Origin: Hyphomicrobiales bacterium
GTDB lineage: Bacteria; Pseudomonadota; Alphaproteobacteria; Rhizobiales; Aestuariivirgaceae
Direction of reading: 5' to 3'
Assembly: GCA_026982665.1 (NCBI GenBank)
Contig: JALSGQ010000161.1
Coordinates: forward strand, 1 to 36,627
DNA: 36,627 nucleotides
Shown here piece after piece: positions 24,815 through 34,303 of the stretch (its first letter is position 1; the number at the start of each line of letters is the position of its first letter). Under the pieces are notes generated by a model, which worked only from the letters and a program-made list of their open reading frames with translations, was not told where the DNA came from and searched no databases. A program made the translations under genes and the position numbers.

Positions 24815-25096
24815 ATGCGTATGAACAATACCGTGCTTTCCAGGGTGAAGGTCGTCATCGGGCCGGATGGCTCTCCGCTGTCCATTGCCGACCTGCCGCC
24901 GCCGGGCACCCGGCGCTGGGTGATCCGCCGCAAGGCGGAGGTGGTGGCTGCCGTGCGTGGCGGATTGCTGTCGCTTCAGGAGGCGTGTGATCGCTACGCG
25001 CTGACGGTGGAGGAGTTCCTCAGCTGGCAGCGCGCCATCGACAAGTATGGCCTGAAGGGCCTGCGGACGACCCGGCTGAAGGAATACCGTGCCTGA
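24815..25096 (+). CDS. sciP: DUF1153 protein, SciP-like CtrA inhibitor
   Basis: GPDGSPLSIADLPPPGTRRWVIRRKAEVVAAVRGGLLSLQEACDRYALTVEEFLSWQRAIDKYGLKGLRTTRLKEYR. Confidence 0.93.
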   Translation: MRMNNTVLSRVKVVIGPDGSPLSIADLPPPGTRRWVIRRKAEVVAAVRGGLLSLQEACDRYALTVEEFLSWQRAIDKYGLKGLRTTRLKEYRA

Positions 25097-25143
25097 CCCT
25101 GATGGTGCGGCTCCTTGCGGCCACCCTGAAAAAACACCACAAC

Positions 25144-25182
25144 GGCCTTCGGTGCATTCTTGTGTGGAATGCGCCGGAGGCC
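25144..25182 (+). promoter_or_regulatory. 16-bp RNA hairpin just upstream of fmt (terminator-like or SD-sequestering)
   Basis: GGCCTTCGGTGCATTC / TTGTGTG / GAATGCGCCGGAGGCC; the two DNA mismatches are G:U wobbles in RNA; GGAGG lies in the 3' arm. Confidence 0.6.
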
Positions 25183-25195
25183 TATTTCTGTCAGC

Positions 25196-26242
25196 ATGAC
25201 GGATCGACAGACAAACAGATTGCGCCTCGTCTTCATGGGCTCGCCGGACTTTGCCGTGCCTGCCCTGCAGGCGCTGGCGCAGCGGCATGACATCATTGCC
25301 GTCTATACCCAGCCGCCGCGCCCGGCCGGCCGCGGCAGGAAACTGCGCGAAACGCCGGTGGCGCAGGCGGCGCGCACGCTGGGGCTGGAGGTCTTCTGGC
25401 CAGGCAGCCTGAAGGGGGAAGACGAGCAGCAGCGCCTGCGCGACCTGGCACCTGATGCACTGGTGGTGGTGGCCTATGGCCTCATCCTGCCGCAGGCGGT
25501 GCTGGACATTCCCCGCTTCGGAGCCTTCAACCTGCATGCCTCGCTGCTGCCGCGCTGGCGAGGTGCCGCACCCATCCAGCGCGCCATCATGGCTGCTGAC
25601 GAGCGCACCGGCGTGTGCGTGATGAAGATGGATGCCGGGCTGGACACCGGCGATGTCTGCGGCTGCCTGGAGGTGGCTATCGACGAGAACACGACGGCGG
25701 GCGAACTGCACGACGTGCTGGCCCGGGAAGGAGCAAGGCTGCTTTCCGCCGCCATGGACGAGCTGGCACAGGAAGGGGCGCTGGAGTGCATTCCCCAGCC
25801 TTCCCTTGGCATCACCTATGCGGAGAAGATCGGCAAGCACGAGGCGCGCATTGACCTTGCCCGCCCTGCGCGCATGGTGCTGGCGCACATTCACGGCCTC
25901 TCGCCATATCCCGGTGCCTGGCTGGAGCTTCCGCGCGCCGGCAGGGCATCGGAAACGCTGCGGGTGCGCATCCTGAAGGCGGAGCTGGCCGCGGATGCCG
26001 GCAGTGGCGCGCCCGGCGAGGTGCTGGATGACGACCTTGCCATTGCCTGTGGCGAAGGTGCCATTCGTCCGTTGCTGTTGCAGCGCGAGGGCAAGGCCCC
26101 GATGCCGCGTGATGCCTTCCTGCGCGGTTTTCCCGTGCCGCGCGGCACGCGCATTGCGCCCGGCGGACAGAAGGTGCACGGGGACAGGAGCATGTCCGGC
26201 GGGCAAAAGGCCGCGCCTCGGGAGCGGGAGGATGATGGCTGA
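25196..26242 (+). CDS. fmt: Methionyl-tRNA formyltransferase
   Basis: [18 protein letters not shown]...[46 protein letters not shown]. Confidence 0.97.
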   Translation: MTDRQTNRLRLVFMGSPDFAVPALQALAQRHDIIAVYTQPPRPAGRGRKLRETPVAQAARTLGLEVFWPGSLKGEDEQQRLRDLAPDALVVVAYGLILPQAVLDIPRFGAFNLHASLLPRWRGAAPIQRAIMAADERTGVCVMKMDAGLDTGDVCGCLEVAIDENTTAGELHDVLAREGARLLSAAMDELAQEGALECIPQPSLGITYAEKIGKHEARIDLARPARMVLAHIHGLSPYPGAWLELPRAGRASETLRVRILKAELAADAGSGAPGEVLDDDLAIACGEGAIRPLLLQREGKAPMPRDAFLRGFPVPRGTRIAPGGQKVHGDRSMSGGQKAAPREREDDG

Positions 26243-27069
26243 TGCCCCGCTACGTGCTGCTGGTGGAATATGACGGCACGCCCTTTGTCGGCTGGCAGCG
26301 GCAGGCCAACGGCCTTTCCGTCCAGCAGGTGCTGGAAGAGGCCATCACCGCCATGACCGGCGAGCAGGCACGGGTGCAGGGGGCCGGGCGCACCGACACC
26401 GGTGTGCACGCGCGCGGGCAGGTGGCGCATGTGGACCTGGAGCGCGACTGGCCATCGCACAAGCTGCGTGCCGGGCTGAATTTCCACCTGAAGGCGCATG
26501 CGGTCGTCATCCGTGCCGCTGCCCGGGTGGCGGCAGACTTCCATGCGCGCTTTTCCGCCATCCGCCGCCACTATCTCTATCGTATCCTCAACCGCCCCGC
26601 GCCGCCGGCGCTGGAGAAGAACCGCGTCTGGCACGTGCCGCAACCGCTGGATGCCGGCATCATGCACGAGGCAGCACAGGTGCTGGTAGGCCGGCACGAC
26701 TTCACCACCTTTCGTGCCGCCCAGTGCCAGGCAGCATCTCCGGTGAAGACGCTGGAGGCCATCAGCGTGGAGCAGCAGGGTGAAGAGGTGCACATATCCG
26801 TTTCTGCCCGCTCCTTCCTGCACAACCAGGTGCGTTCCATCGCCGGCTCTCTGAAGCTGGTGGGGTTGGGCAGGTGGACGGCAGGAGATCTGCGCGCAGC
26901 GCTCAAGGCGCGTGATCGCGCAGCCTGCGGCCCCGTGGCCCCGCCGCAGGGACTTTACCTGATGCAGGTGGACTATCCGCTGAACCCTTTTGATGCATCA
27001 CAGGCACCGGCCCTGCCGGGACAGCAGGCGGACTCTGCAAGCCCGGTGGAGCCGCGGGCCGATTCCTGA
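26242..27069 (+). CDS. truA: tRNA pseudouridine(38-40) synthase
   Basis: [35 protein letters not shown]...[19 protein letters not shown]...[13 protein letters not shown]. Confidence 0.97.
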   Translation: MPRYVLLVEYDGTPFVGWQRQANGLSVQQVLEEAITAMTGEQARVQGAGRTDTGVHARGQVAHVDLERDWPSHKLRAGLNFHLKAHAVVIRAAARVAADFHARFSAIRRHYLYRILNRPAPPALEKNRVWHVPQPLDAGIMHEAAQVLVGRHDFTTFRAAQCQAASPVKTLEAISVEQQGEEVHISVSARSFLHNQVRSIAGSLKLVGLGRWTAGDLRAALKARDRAACGPVAPPQGLYLMQVDYPLNPFDASQAPALPGQQADSASPVEPRADS

Positions 27070-27171
27070 TATGCACGCCCCTGCTGCCGCGCCGGGATGA
27101 TGCATGCCCCGCCAGAGAAGGCAGTCCGGCGGGCCGGTGGCGGCAGGTGATGAATCTCGAGAGGCAGGAAC

Positions 27172-28686
27172 ATGGCAACCCGGCAGGCCACCACCTCCCA
27201 CCGCGCAAGGCGCGGCGCACCAAGGCGTGAACCGGTGGTCGACCCCTATCGCATCATGTTCGTGGTGGGCATGCTGATGCTGGTGCTCACCGCCTTCATG
27301 TTGCCGCCCATGCTGGCCGACCTGGTGGCCGACAATGATGACTGGCAGGTATTTGCCGGTTCTGCCGTCATCACCGGCTTCATCGGCCTGATGCTGGTGC
27401 TGGTCTCGCGCGATTCATGGTCTGACACGGTGCGGCTGAAGGAGGGCTTTGTCATCACCGTCGCCAGCTGGCTGATGCTGTCGCTGGTTGCCACCCTGCC
27501 TTACATGTTCATGCACAATCCGCTGGGGTTTGTCGATGCGTGGTTCGAGGCCGTCTCCGGGCTGACCACCACCGGTGCCACCATCCTCACCGGGCTGGAC
27601 GGCATGCCGGAGGGGATATTGCTGTGGCGCTCGCTGACGCAGTGGATCGGCGGGCTGGGCATCGTGGTGATGGCGCTCATCATGCTGCCGTTCCTGCGGG
27701 TGGGCGGCATGCAGCTGTTCCAGACGGAAAGCTCCGATCGCTCCGACAAGATCGTGCCGCATGCGCGCCAGTTCATCGGCTACCTGGCGCTGGTCTACGT
27801 GCTGCTCACGGCCCTGTGTGCCATTGCCTACAAGCTGGCCGGCATGCGCACGTTCGACGCCGTCAACCACGCCATGACCACCGTCGCCACCGGTGGTTTC
27901 TCCACCCATGATGCCTCTTTCGGCTACTTCACCAATCCGCTGCTGCACTGGATTGCCGTCGTCTTCATGATCGCCGGTGCGCTGCCGCTGGTGCTGTATG
28001 TGCGCATGCTGCGCGAGCATCGCATTTCCCCGCTGTTCGGCAGCGAGCAGGTGCGCGGCTTCCTCAAGATCGTGCTCGCTGCCGTGCTGGTGCTCACCAC
28101 CTGGCACATATGGGTGAAAGAAACGCCGCCACTGCAGGCCATCCACGAGGTCGTGTTCAACGTCGTCAGCATCGTAACCACCACCGGTTATGCCAATGCC
28201 GACTACAGCGGCTGGGGCATCTTCGCGCTGATGATCTTCTTCCTGCTGCTGTTTCCGGGCGGCTGCACCGGCTCCACCACCGGCGGCATGAAGGTGTTTC
28301 GCCTGCAGGTGATGCTCATGGCCATAGGTGCCTACGTCAAGCGCCTGGTAACGCCGCACCGCGTGGTCGGCATGGTGTATGAGGGGCGCACGGTTACCGA
28401 AGACATCGTGCTGGCGGTGTTTGCCTATGTCTCGGTGCTGTTCGTCAGCATTGTCTTCTTTGCCGTCATTGTCGCCTTCACCGGCGTTGATTTCATAACG
28501 GCCCTGTCGGCGGCGGTAACGGCGCTCACCAACGTCGGCCCCGGCCTGGGCGAGATGATAGGCCCTGCCGGCACCTTCCGCGCCATGCCGGAAGAGGCCA
28601 AGCTGGCGCTGACCTTTGCCATGTTGCTGGGGCGGCTGGAGTTCTTTACCGTGCTGGTGGTGCTGCAACGCGCCTTCTGGCGCTGA
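27172..28686 (+). CDS. TrkH-family potassium uptake protein
   Basis: Multiple TM segments with SGLTTTGATILTGLDGMPEGILLWRSLTQWIGGLGIVVMALIMLPFLRVGGMQLF; VATGGFSTHDASFGYF; TTTGYANADYSGWG; CTGSTTGGMKVFR. Confidence 0.94.
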   Translation: MATRQATTSHRARRGAPRREPVVDPYRIMFVVGMLMLVLTAFMLPPMLADLVADNDDWQVFAGSAVITGFIGLMLVLVSRDSWSDTVRLKEGFVITVASWLMLSLVATLPYMFMHNPLGFVDAWFEAVSGLTTTGATILTGLDGMPEGILLWRSLTQWIGGLGIVVMALIMLPFLRVGGMQLFQTESSDRSDKIVPHARQFIGYLALVYVLLTALCAIAYKLAGMRTFDAVNHAMTTVATGGFSTHDASFGYFTNPLLHWIAVVFMIAGALPLVLYVRMLREHRISPLFGSEQVRGFLKIVLAAVLVLTTWHIWVKETPPLQAIHEVVFNVVSIVTTTGYANADYSGWGIFALMIFFLLLFPGGCTGSTTGGMKVFRLQVMLMAIGAYVKRLVTPHRVVGMVYEGRTVTEDIVLAVFAYVSVLFVSIVFFAVIVAFTGVDFITALSAAVTALTNVGPGLGEMIGPAGTFRAMPEEAKLALTFAMLLGRLEFFTVLVVLQRAFWR

Positions 28687-28810
28687 TGGCGCAGGCTGGC
28701 GGGAACTCTCCCGGAGTCCGCAGGCATTGGCTGGCGCTTCTGCACTGCCACATGGCGAAAGCATGCGGCGGCAGGCTGCCACCCATGCGCCATGAACATG
28801 TTTTTCCCTC

Positions 28811-28837
28811 TTGACTATTCATTGGAATAATTCTAAC
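28811..28837 (+). promoter_or_regulatory. Promoter-like TTGACT with overlapping Irr iron-control-element-like box upstream of the rubrerythrin gene
   Basis: ATTGGAATAATTCTAAC (28821-28837), inverted repeat TTGGAA-TAA-TTCTAA. Confidence 0.45.
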
Positions 28838-29021
28838 TCGAAGACGGCTTTGGCGAAATCATGAAGCCATCATGCAATGCATCCTTTCGTGCCACGGGGC
28901 TGGTGCAAGCGCTGGCACCTGGGGCATGAAGGGGTGTTCGGAAAGGCCGCCGGCAGGCCGCTGCACGAGGTGCCGGCCTTGCTGTCGGTTGGGGGTAAAC
29001 AGCCACAGAGGAGAGAAAGTC

Positions 29022-29444
29022 ATGGCTGAGCTGAAAGGTTCCAAGACCGAGGAGAATCTGAAGGAAGCCTTCGCTGGCGAGAGCCAGGCCAACCGCCGCT
29101 ACCTCTACTTCGCCCAGCAGGCGGACGTGGAGGGCTACAACGACGTGGCCGCCCTGTTCCGCTCCACGGCGGAAGGCGAGACCGGCCATGCCTTCGGCCA
29201 CCTGGAGTACCTGGAGCAGGTGGGTGATCCGGCCACCGGCCTGCCCATCGGCAACACCGAGGACAACCTGAAGGCCGCCGTTGCCGGCGAGACCTACGAG
29301 TACACCGACATGTATCCGGGCATGGCCAAGACCGCCCGCGAGGAGGGCTTCGACGAGATCGCCGACTGGTTCGAGACGCTGGCCAAGGCCGAGCGCTCTC
29401 ACGCCAACCGCTACCAGAAGGCTCTCGACGAGCTGAACAGCTGA
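29022..29444 (+). CDS. Rubrerythrin family protein
   Basis: [52 protein letters not shown]...[15 protein letters not shown]. Start 29022 after GAGGAGAGAAAG. Confidence 0.95.
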   Translation: MAELKGSKTEENLKEAFAGESQANRRYLYFAQQADVEGYNDVAALFRSTAEGETGHAFGHLEYLEQVGDPATGLPIGNTEDNLKAAVAGETYEYTDMYPGMAKTAREEGFDEIADWFETLAKAERSHANRYQKALDELNS

Positions 29445-29690
29445 TCCGCATCGGCATCATCCGCTGCTGTAACGGCGGCGGGTGGTGCCCGCTTCTCCGC
29501 ACCCATGGGAAGCACCAGTCCAGGCCGGCCCGGTTTTCGCGTGGCCTGCTTCTTTCGGCATCCATGCTCGGGCTGGCCTTTTTCTTGCGCCGGTATGCGT
29601 CCCGAATGACGGAAGGTCATCTCTCTGGCAGCCGGCAGCGCATTCGTTTGATTCTTTTGCAGGACCACACGCAGTTTCGGGAGAAAACCC

Positions 29691-31061
29691 ATGTCCGACA
29701 AGCCGAAGAGCGCGGAAGGCATCCGCGAGGGCAACCTGGAGGCACCGGAGCGCCACCCGGTGAACTGGCAGGATCCTGCCTTCTACGACGAGGAGGCGCT
29801 TCTGAAGGAGCTGGAGCGTGTCTATGACCTGTGCCACGGCTGCCGCCGCTGCGTGAACCTGTGCAACGCCTTCCCCACGCTGTTCGACCTGGTGGACGAA
29901 TCGCCGACGATGGAAGTCGATGGCGTGAAGAAGGAGGATTACTGGAAGGTGGTGGAGGAGTGCTTCCTCTGCGACCTGTGCTTCATGACCAAGTGTCCCT
30001 ACACCCCGCCGCATCCGTGGAACATCGACTTCCCGCACCTGATGCTGCAGGGCAAGGCCTTCCTGTTCCGCAAGCGTGGGGCGAAGTTCCGCGACAAGTT
30101 TCTCACCAGCACCGACATGATGGGCAAATTCTTCGCCAAGCCGCTCATCGCCCAGACGGTGAACGCGGTGAACCGCACCGGCTTCGCCCGCAAGCTGCTG
30201 GATGGCACGGTGGGCGTGCACCACGATGCATGGATCCCGCCCTTTGCCCCGAAGACGGCGGAAAAGCAGTTGAAGGGCTATCGCAATGCCGACGGCAATG
30301 CCGAGCCGGCGGGCCGCACGAAGGGCAAGGTGGCCGTGTTCCTCACCTGCTATGCCAACCACAACGAGCCGCAGGTGGCGGAAGACCTTGTGAAGGTGCT
30401 GGAACACAACGGCCTGGTGGTGCGCGTGGCGGAATACAGGAGCTGCTGCGGCATGCCCAAGATGGAGCTGGGCGACATGGAAGCGGTGGCCCGCATGAAG
30501 GAGGCCAACATTCCGTATCTCGCGCAACTGGTGGACGAGGGCTTCGACCTTCTCGCCCCGGTGCCGTCCTGCGCGCTGATGTTCCGCCAGGAATTGCCGC
30601 TGCTGTTCCCCGATGATGAGCAGGTGCAGAAGGTGGCCCAGGCCTTCTTCGACCCGTTCGAGTATCTGGCCGAGCGCCACCGCGAGGGGAAGATGAATAC
30701 CGATTTCCGCCAGGGGCTGGGCAAGGTGGTCTATCACGCCGCCTGCCATCAGCGGGTGCAGAACGTCGGGCGCAAGACCATGGAAGTGCTGAAGCTCATC
30801 CCCGACACGCAGGTGCGCATCGTCGAACGCTGTTCGGGCCACGACGGCACCTACGCGGTGAAGACGGAGCACCACGATGCGGCGGTGAAGATAGGCCGCC
30901 CGGTGGCGAAGCAGGTGCAGAGCCAGAAGGCCGATCACTATGGCTCCGACTGCCCCATGGCCGGACACCACATCGAGCACATCTATGAAGAGCACCTGAA
31001 GGCCGGCAACAAGCAGGTGGAACACCCCATCAGCCTGCTGCGCAAGGCCTACGGCATCTGA
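29691..31061 (+). CDS. Heterodisulfide reductase-related Fe-S/CCG-domain protein
   Basis: [40 protein letters not shown] and HAACHQR...[10 protein letters not shown] motifs. Confidence 0.9.
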   Translation: MSDKPKSAEGIREGNLEAPERHPVNWQDPAFYDEEALLKELERVYDLCHGCRRCVNLCNAFPTLFDLVDESPTMEVDGVKKEDYWKVVEECFLCDLCFMTKCPYTPPHPWNIDFPHLMLQGKAFLFRKRGAKFRDKFLTSTDMMGKFFAKPLIAQTVNAVNRTGFARKLLDGTVGVHHDAWIPPFAPKTAEKQLKGYRNADGNAEPAGRTKGKVAVFLTCYANHNEPQVAEDLVKVLEHNGLVVRVAEYRSCCGMPKMELGDMEAVARMKEANIPYLAQLVDEGFDLLAPVPSCALMFRQELPLLFPDDEQVQKVAQAFFDPFEYLAERHREGKMNTDFRQGLGKVVYHAACHQRVQNVGRKTMEVLKLIPDTQVRIVERCSGHDGTYAVKTEHHDAAVKIGRPVAKQVQSQKADHYGSDCPMAGHHIEHIYEEHLKAGNKQVEHPISLLRKAYGI

Positions 31062-31140
31062 TCACGCAGGCACGGCTCTGGCGAGAGGGAAATGGCAGGT
31101 TGGCGGCATCAGCCGCAACACATCTGGGAGAATGCAGACC

Positions 31141-31740
31141 ATGACGGCAGAAGTGCAGAACCGCAAGCTCACCCGCGAGGATCTCTACTCGCTGGAGGAA
31201 TACGATCGCGTGCGCCCCGAGTTCCGCAAGCGGGCAATGGAGCACAAGAAGAACCGCATCGTGAAGGTGGGGCCGAACGCCACCATCCACTTCGAGGATG
31301 CGCTGACCATGCAGTATCAGATCCAGGAGATGCTGCGCGCCGAGCGCATCTTCAAGTCTGAGGAGATCCAGGAAGAGCTCGACGTCTACAATCCGCTCAT
31401 TCCGGAAGGCTCCAACTGGAAGGCCACCTTCATGTTCGAGTGGGAGGACCCGAAGGAGCGGCTGGAGCACCTGAAGCAGCTCGTTGGTGCCGAAGACAAG
31501 ATCTACGTGCAGGTGGGCGAGCACGACAAGGTCTATGCCATCGCCAACGAGGATCTCGAGCGCTCCACGCCGGACAAGACCTCCTCGGTGCACTACCTGC
31601 GCTTCGAGCTGACGCCGGAAATGGTGGCGGACGTGAAGAAGGGCGCGCCTATCCGCGTTGGCGTGGAGCATGCCAACTACACCCACGAGGTGGAGCTGCC
31701 CGACAACGTCCGCGCCTCGCTGGCCAACGACCTGGCCTGA
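31141..31740 (+). CDS. DUF3501 family protein
   Basis: KLTREDLYSLEEYDRVRPEFRKRAMEHKKNRIVKVGPNATIHFEDALTMQYQIQEMLRAERIF; downstream of rubrerythrin and CCG genes. Confidence 0.88.
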   Translation: MTAEVQNRKLTREDLYSLEEYDRVRPEFRKRAMEHKKNRIVKVGPNATIHFEDALTMQYQIQEMLRAERIFKSEEIQEELDVYNPLIPEGSNWKATFMFEWEDPKERLEHLKQLVGAEDKIYVQVGEHDKVYAIANEDLERSTPDKTSSVHYLRFELTPEMVADVKKGAPIRVGVEHANYTHEVELPDNVRASLANDLA

Positions 31741-31776
31741 ACGGGCTCTTCGATTGACGTCTTGACGACGGTAGCG

Positions 31777-31812
31777 AACGCCTGCGGCCTCATTGTGCCG
31801 CAGGCGTTTTTT
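31777..31812 (+). terminator. Rho-independent terminator
   Basis: AACGCCTGCGGC (31777-31788), 8-nt loop, GCCGCAGGCGTT (31797-31808), continuing into TTTTTT. Confidence 0.9.
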
Positions 31813-31929
31813 GCCGGTCCTTTCAAGGACGATGGCCCAACGATTGTTTGCGCTTGGCAAGCACCGTTCTGTTCGGGCAGCATGCGGTGCATGACATCAC
31901 GACAGCAGACATGCACGGCACCCGGCCCC

Positions 31930-32703
31930 ATGCCCGACTGCACGGAAGACGCCTTCCTCGATGGGCAACTGCACATCCTGCAGCCGCGCAAGGGGTTTCG
32001 CGCCGGCATCGATTCGGTCATGCTCGCCGCCGCCGTGCCGGCACGTGCGGGGGAGAGGGTGTTCGAGGCCGGCTCCGGCCCCGGCGTGGCGGCCCTGTGC
32101 CTGCTGAAGCGCGTGGCGGATGTGTGTCTCACCGGCGTGGAGCGCAACCCGCAATACGCCGCGCTGGCCATGGAGAATGCCCGGCGCAACGGGCTTGGGC
32201 AACGCGCCACCTTCATTGCCGGAGATGCCCTGCTGGCCGGCAAGGCCAGCGGCCCGCCGCAGCTGGTGAAAGCGGCGGGTGGCTTCCACCACGCCTTCGC
32301 CAATCCGCCATTTCATCAGGCCCGCGCCGCGCAAATCTCGCCCGATGCCGGCAAGGCGGCAGCGCATGTGCAGGGGCCTGCCACCACTCTTGCCGACTGG
32401 GTGCGCGCACTTGCCCGCATGGTGCGCCCGAAGGGCACGGTAACGCTCATCCTGCCTGCCACCGCCCTGCCCACGTTGCTGGGTGCCATGCAGGCAGCAC
32501 ACCTGGGCGGCATCCGCGTCGCCCCGCTGTGGCCGCGCACAGGGCAGCCGGCCAGCCGCATCATCGTGCAGGGGCGGCGCAACGTGAAGACTCCTGCGCG
32601 CCTGCTGCCCGGCCTCGTCTTGCACGATGCCGCGAATGCCTTTACCGAAGAGGCAGAGAACATCCTGCGCCACGCCGCGGCCTTCGACTGGAAGGATGGC
32701 TGA
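31930..32703 (+). CDS. tRNA1(Val) (adenine-N6)-methyltransferase-like (TrmN6 family)
   Basis: LDGQLHILQPRKGFRAGIDSVMLAAAVPARAGERVFEAGSGPGVAALCLL...FANPPFHQA. Start uncertain. Confidence 0.82.
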   Translation: MPDCTEDAFLDGQLHILQPRKGFRAGIDSVMLAAAVPARAGERVFEAGSGPGVAALCLLKRVADVCLTGVERNPQYAALAMENARRNGLGQRATFIAGDALLAGKASGPPQLVKAAGGFHHAFANPPFHQARAAQISPDAGKAAAHVQGPATTLADWVRALARMVRPKGTVTLILPATALPTLLGAMQAAHLGGIRVAPLWPRTGQPASRIIVQGRRNVKTPARLLPGLVLHDAANAFTEEAENILRHAAAFDWKDG

Positions 32704-32705
32704 AC

Positions 32706-32930
32706 ATGACCGGCAAACTTCTCGGCTTCCTGCTCATGGTGCTGGCCGCCATCGTGGCCTGGAAGTGGCTGCGCCGTGGCAGTTCTGCTGGCCGGCCGCC
32801 TGCGCCGCGTCCACCGGATGGACAGCGACGCGCCGATACCGATGGCAGCGCTGCCCGGCGGGAAGGGGAGGAGAAGGTCATCGAGCTTGAGCGCGGCAAG
32901 GATGGCGTCTATCGTCCACGCGACGAATGA
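32706..32930 (+). CDS. Small single-TM protein
   Basis: MTGKLLGFLLMVLAAIVAWKWLRRGSSAG...EEKVIELERGKDGVYRPRDE; begins right after the previous stop. Confidence 0.65.
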   Translation: MTGKLLGFLLMVLAAIVAWKWLRRGSSAGRPPAPRPPDGQRRADTDGSAARREGEEKVIELERGKDGVYRPRDE

Positions 32931-32966
32931 ATCAGGTGCACCACCTGCAAGCCACTTGCAAACCAC

Positions 32967-33938
32967 ATGGACGAACCGGCCATGACCAGCACCAGCACGC
33001 AAGCTCCCCGCCAGCGCGACCCGAGGCGCTCGTTCCAGGATCTTGTCCTCACCCTGCATGACTACTGGGCAGCGCAAGGCTGCGTCATCCTGCAGCCCTA
33101 TGACAAGGAGGTGGGCGCAGGCACCTTTCACCCGGCCACCACGCTGCGCGCCATTGGCCCGCTGCCGTGGCGTGCGGCATATGTGCAGCCCTGCCGCCGC
33201 CCGGCAGATGGCCGCTACGGCGAAAATCCCAACCGCCTGCAGCACTATTACCAGTATCAGGTCATTCTCAAGCCCAGCCCGGACGACATCCAGGAGCTTT
33301 ACCTCGGTTCGCTGAAGGCCATCGGCATCGACCCGCTGCTGCACGACATCCGCTTCGTGGAGGACGACTGGGAAAGCCCGACGCTGGGCGCCTGGGGGCT
33401 GGGCTGGGAGGTGTGGTGCGACGGCATGGAGGTCAGCCAGTTCACCTATTTCCAGCAGGTGGGCGGCATGGACTGCAACCCCGTCTCCGGCGAGCTGACC
33501 TACGGGCTGGAGCGCCTGGCCATGTATGTGCAGGGGGTGGACAACGTCTTCGAGCTGAACTTCAACGGGCTTGAGGGCGAGCAGAAGGTAACCTACGGCG
33601 ACATCTTCCTGCAGGCGGAGCAGGAATATTCCCGCTACAACTTCGAGCATGCCGATACCGACATGCTGCTGGCGCACTTCGATGATGCCGAGCGCGAATG
33701 CCACCGCCTGCTGGAGGAAGGGCGGCAGGAGAACGGCCCGCACCTGCTGGCGCAGCCGGCGTATGATCAGTGCATCACCGCCTCGCACGTGTTCAACCTG
33801 CTTGATGCCCGCGGCGTCATTTCTCCCACACAGCGGCAGGCCTATATCCTGCGCGTGCGCAAGATGGCACAAGGCTGCTGCGAGGCATGGGCCACCACCG
33901 CCGCCGGTGGCGGCGCCAGGCCCCGCGACGATGCATGA
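32967..33938 (+). CDS. glyQ: Glycyl-tRNA synthetase alpha subunit
   Basis: [79 protein letters not shown]. Alternative start 32982. Confidence 0.97.
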   Translation: MDEPAMTSTSTQAPRQRDPRRSFQDLVLTLHDYWAAQGCVILQPYDKEVGAGTFHPATTLRAIGPLPWRAAYVQPCRRPADGRYGENPNRLQHYYQYQVILKPSPDDIQELYLGSLKAIGIDPLLHDIRFVEDDWESPTLGAWGLGWEVWCDGMEVSQFTYFQQVGGMDCNPVSGELTYGLERLAMYVQGVDNVFELNFNGLEGEQKVTYGDIFLQAEQEYSRYNFEHADTDMLLAHFDDAERECHRLLEEGRQENGPHLLAQPAYDQCITASHVFNLLDARGVISPTQRQAYILRVRKMAQGCCEAWATTAAGGGARPRDDA

Positions 33939-33965
33939 GCCACACGACGTGGGAGGAAAGACATC

Positions 33966-34214
33966 ATGAGCGAGAAGTGCGATCCGGTAATTGCCGCAAA
34001 GCGCGCCTTTCCGGTGAAGGTGAAGAAGGGCGAAACCTACTGGTGGTGTGCCTGCGGCCGCTCCAAGGAGCAGCCCTTCTGCGACGGCTCCCATGAAGGC
34101 ACCGGCTGCGAGCCGCTGGAATGGACAGCGGAAGAGGACGGCACCGTGCTGTTCTGCGGCTGCAAGCACACGAAGACACCACCTATCTGCGACCTCACCC
34201 ACAAGGACCTGTAA
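33966..34214 (+). CDS. CDGSH-type iron-sulfur protein (tandem CDGSH-like motifs)
   Basis: YWWCACGRSKEQPFCDGSHEGTG and FCGCKHTKTPPICDLTH. Confidence 0.9.
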   Translation: MSEKCDPVIAAKRAFPVKVKKGETYWWCACGRSKEQPFCDGSHEGTGCEPLEWTAEEDGTVLFCGCKHTKTPPICDLTHKDL

Positions 34215-34303
34215 AAATCCCTCATCCCCTGCATGCGGGTGCTTGACAGGCGGGTGTAAAGCATGAACCTGTGCGGCATCACCTGCACGGGAGAAGATGA
34301 TTC

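Noticed and set aside
23474-26206. Long ORFs antisense to mnmA (23474-24505 +) and fmt (24584-26206 -)
   Set aside because: Shadow frames of well-identified housekeeping genes.
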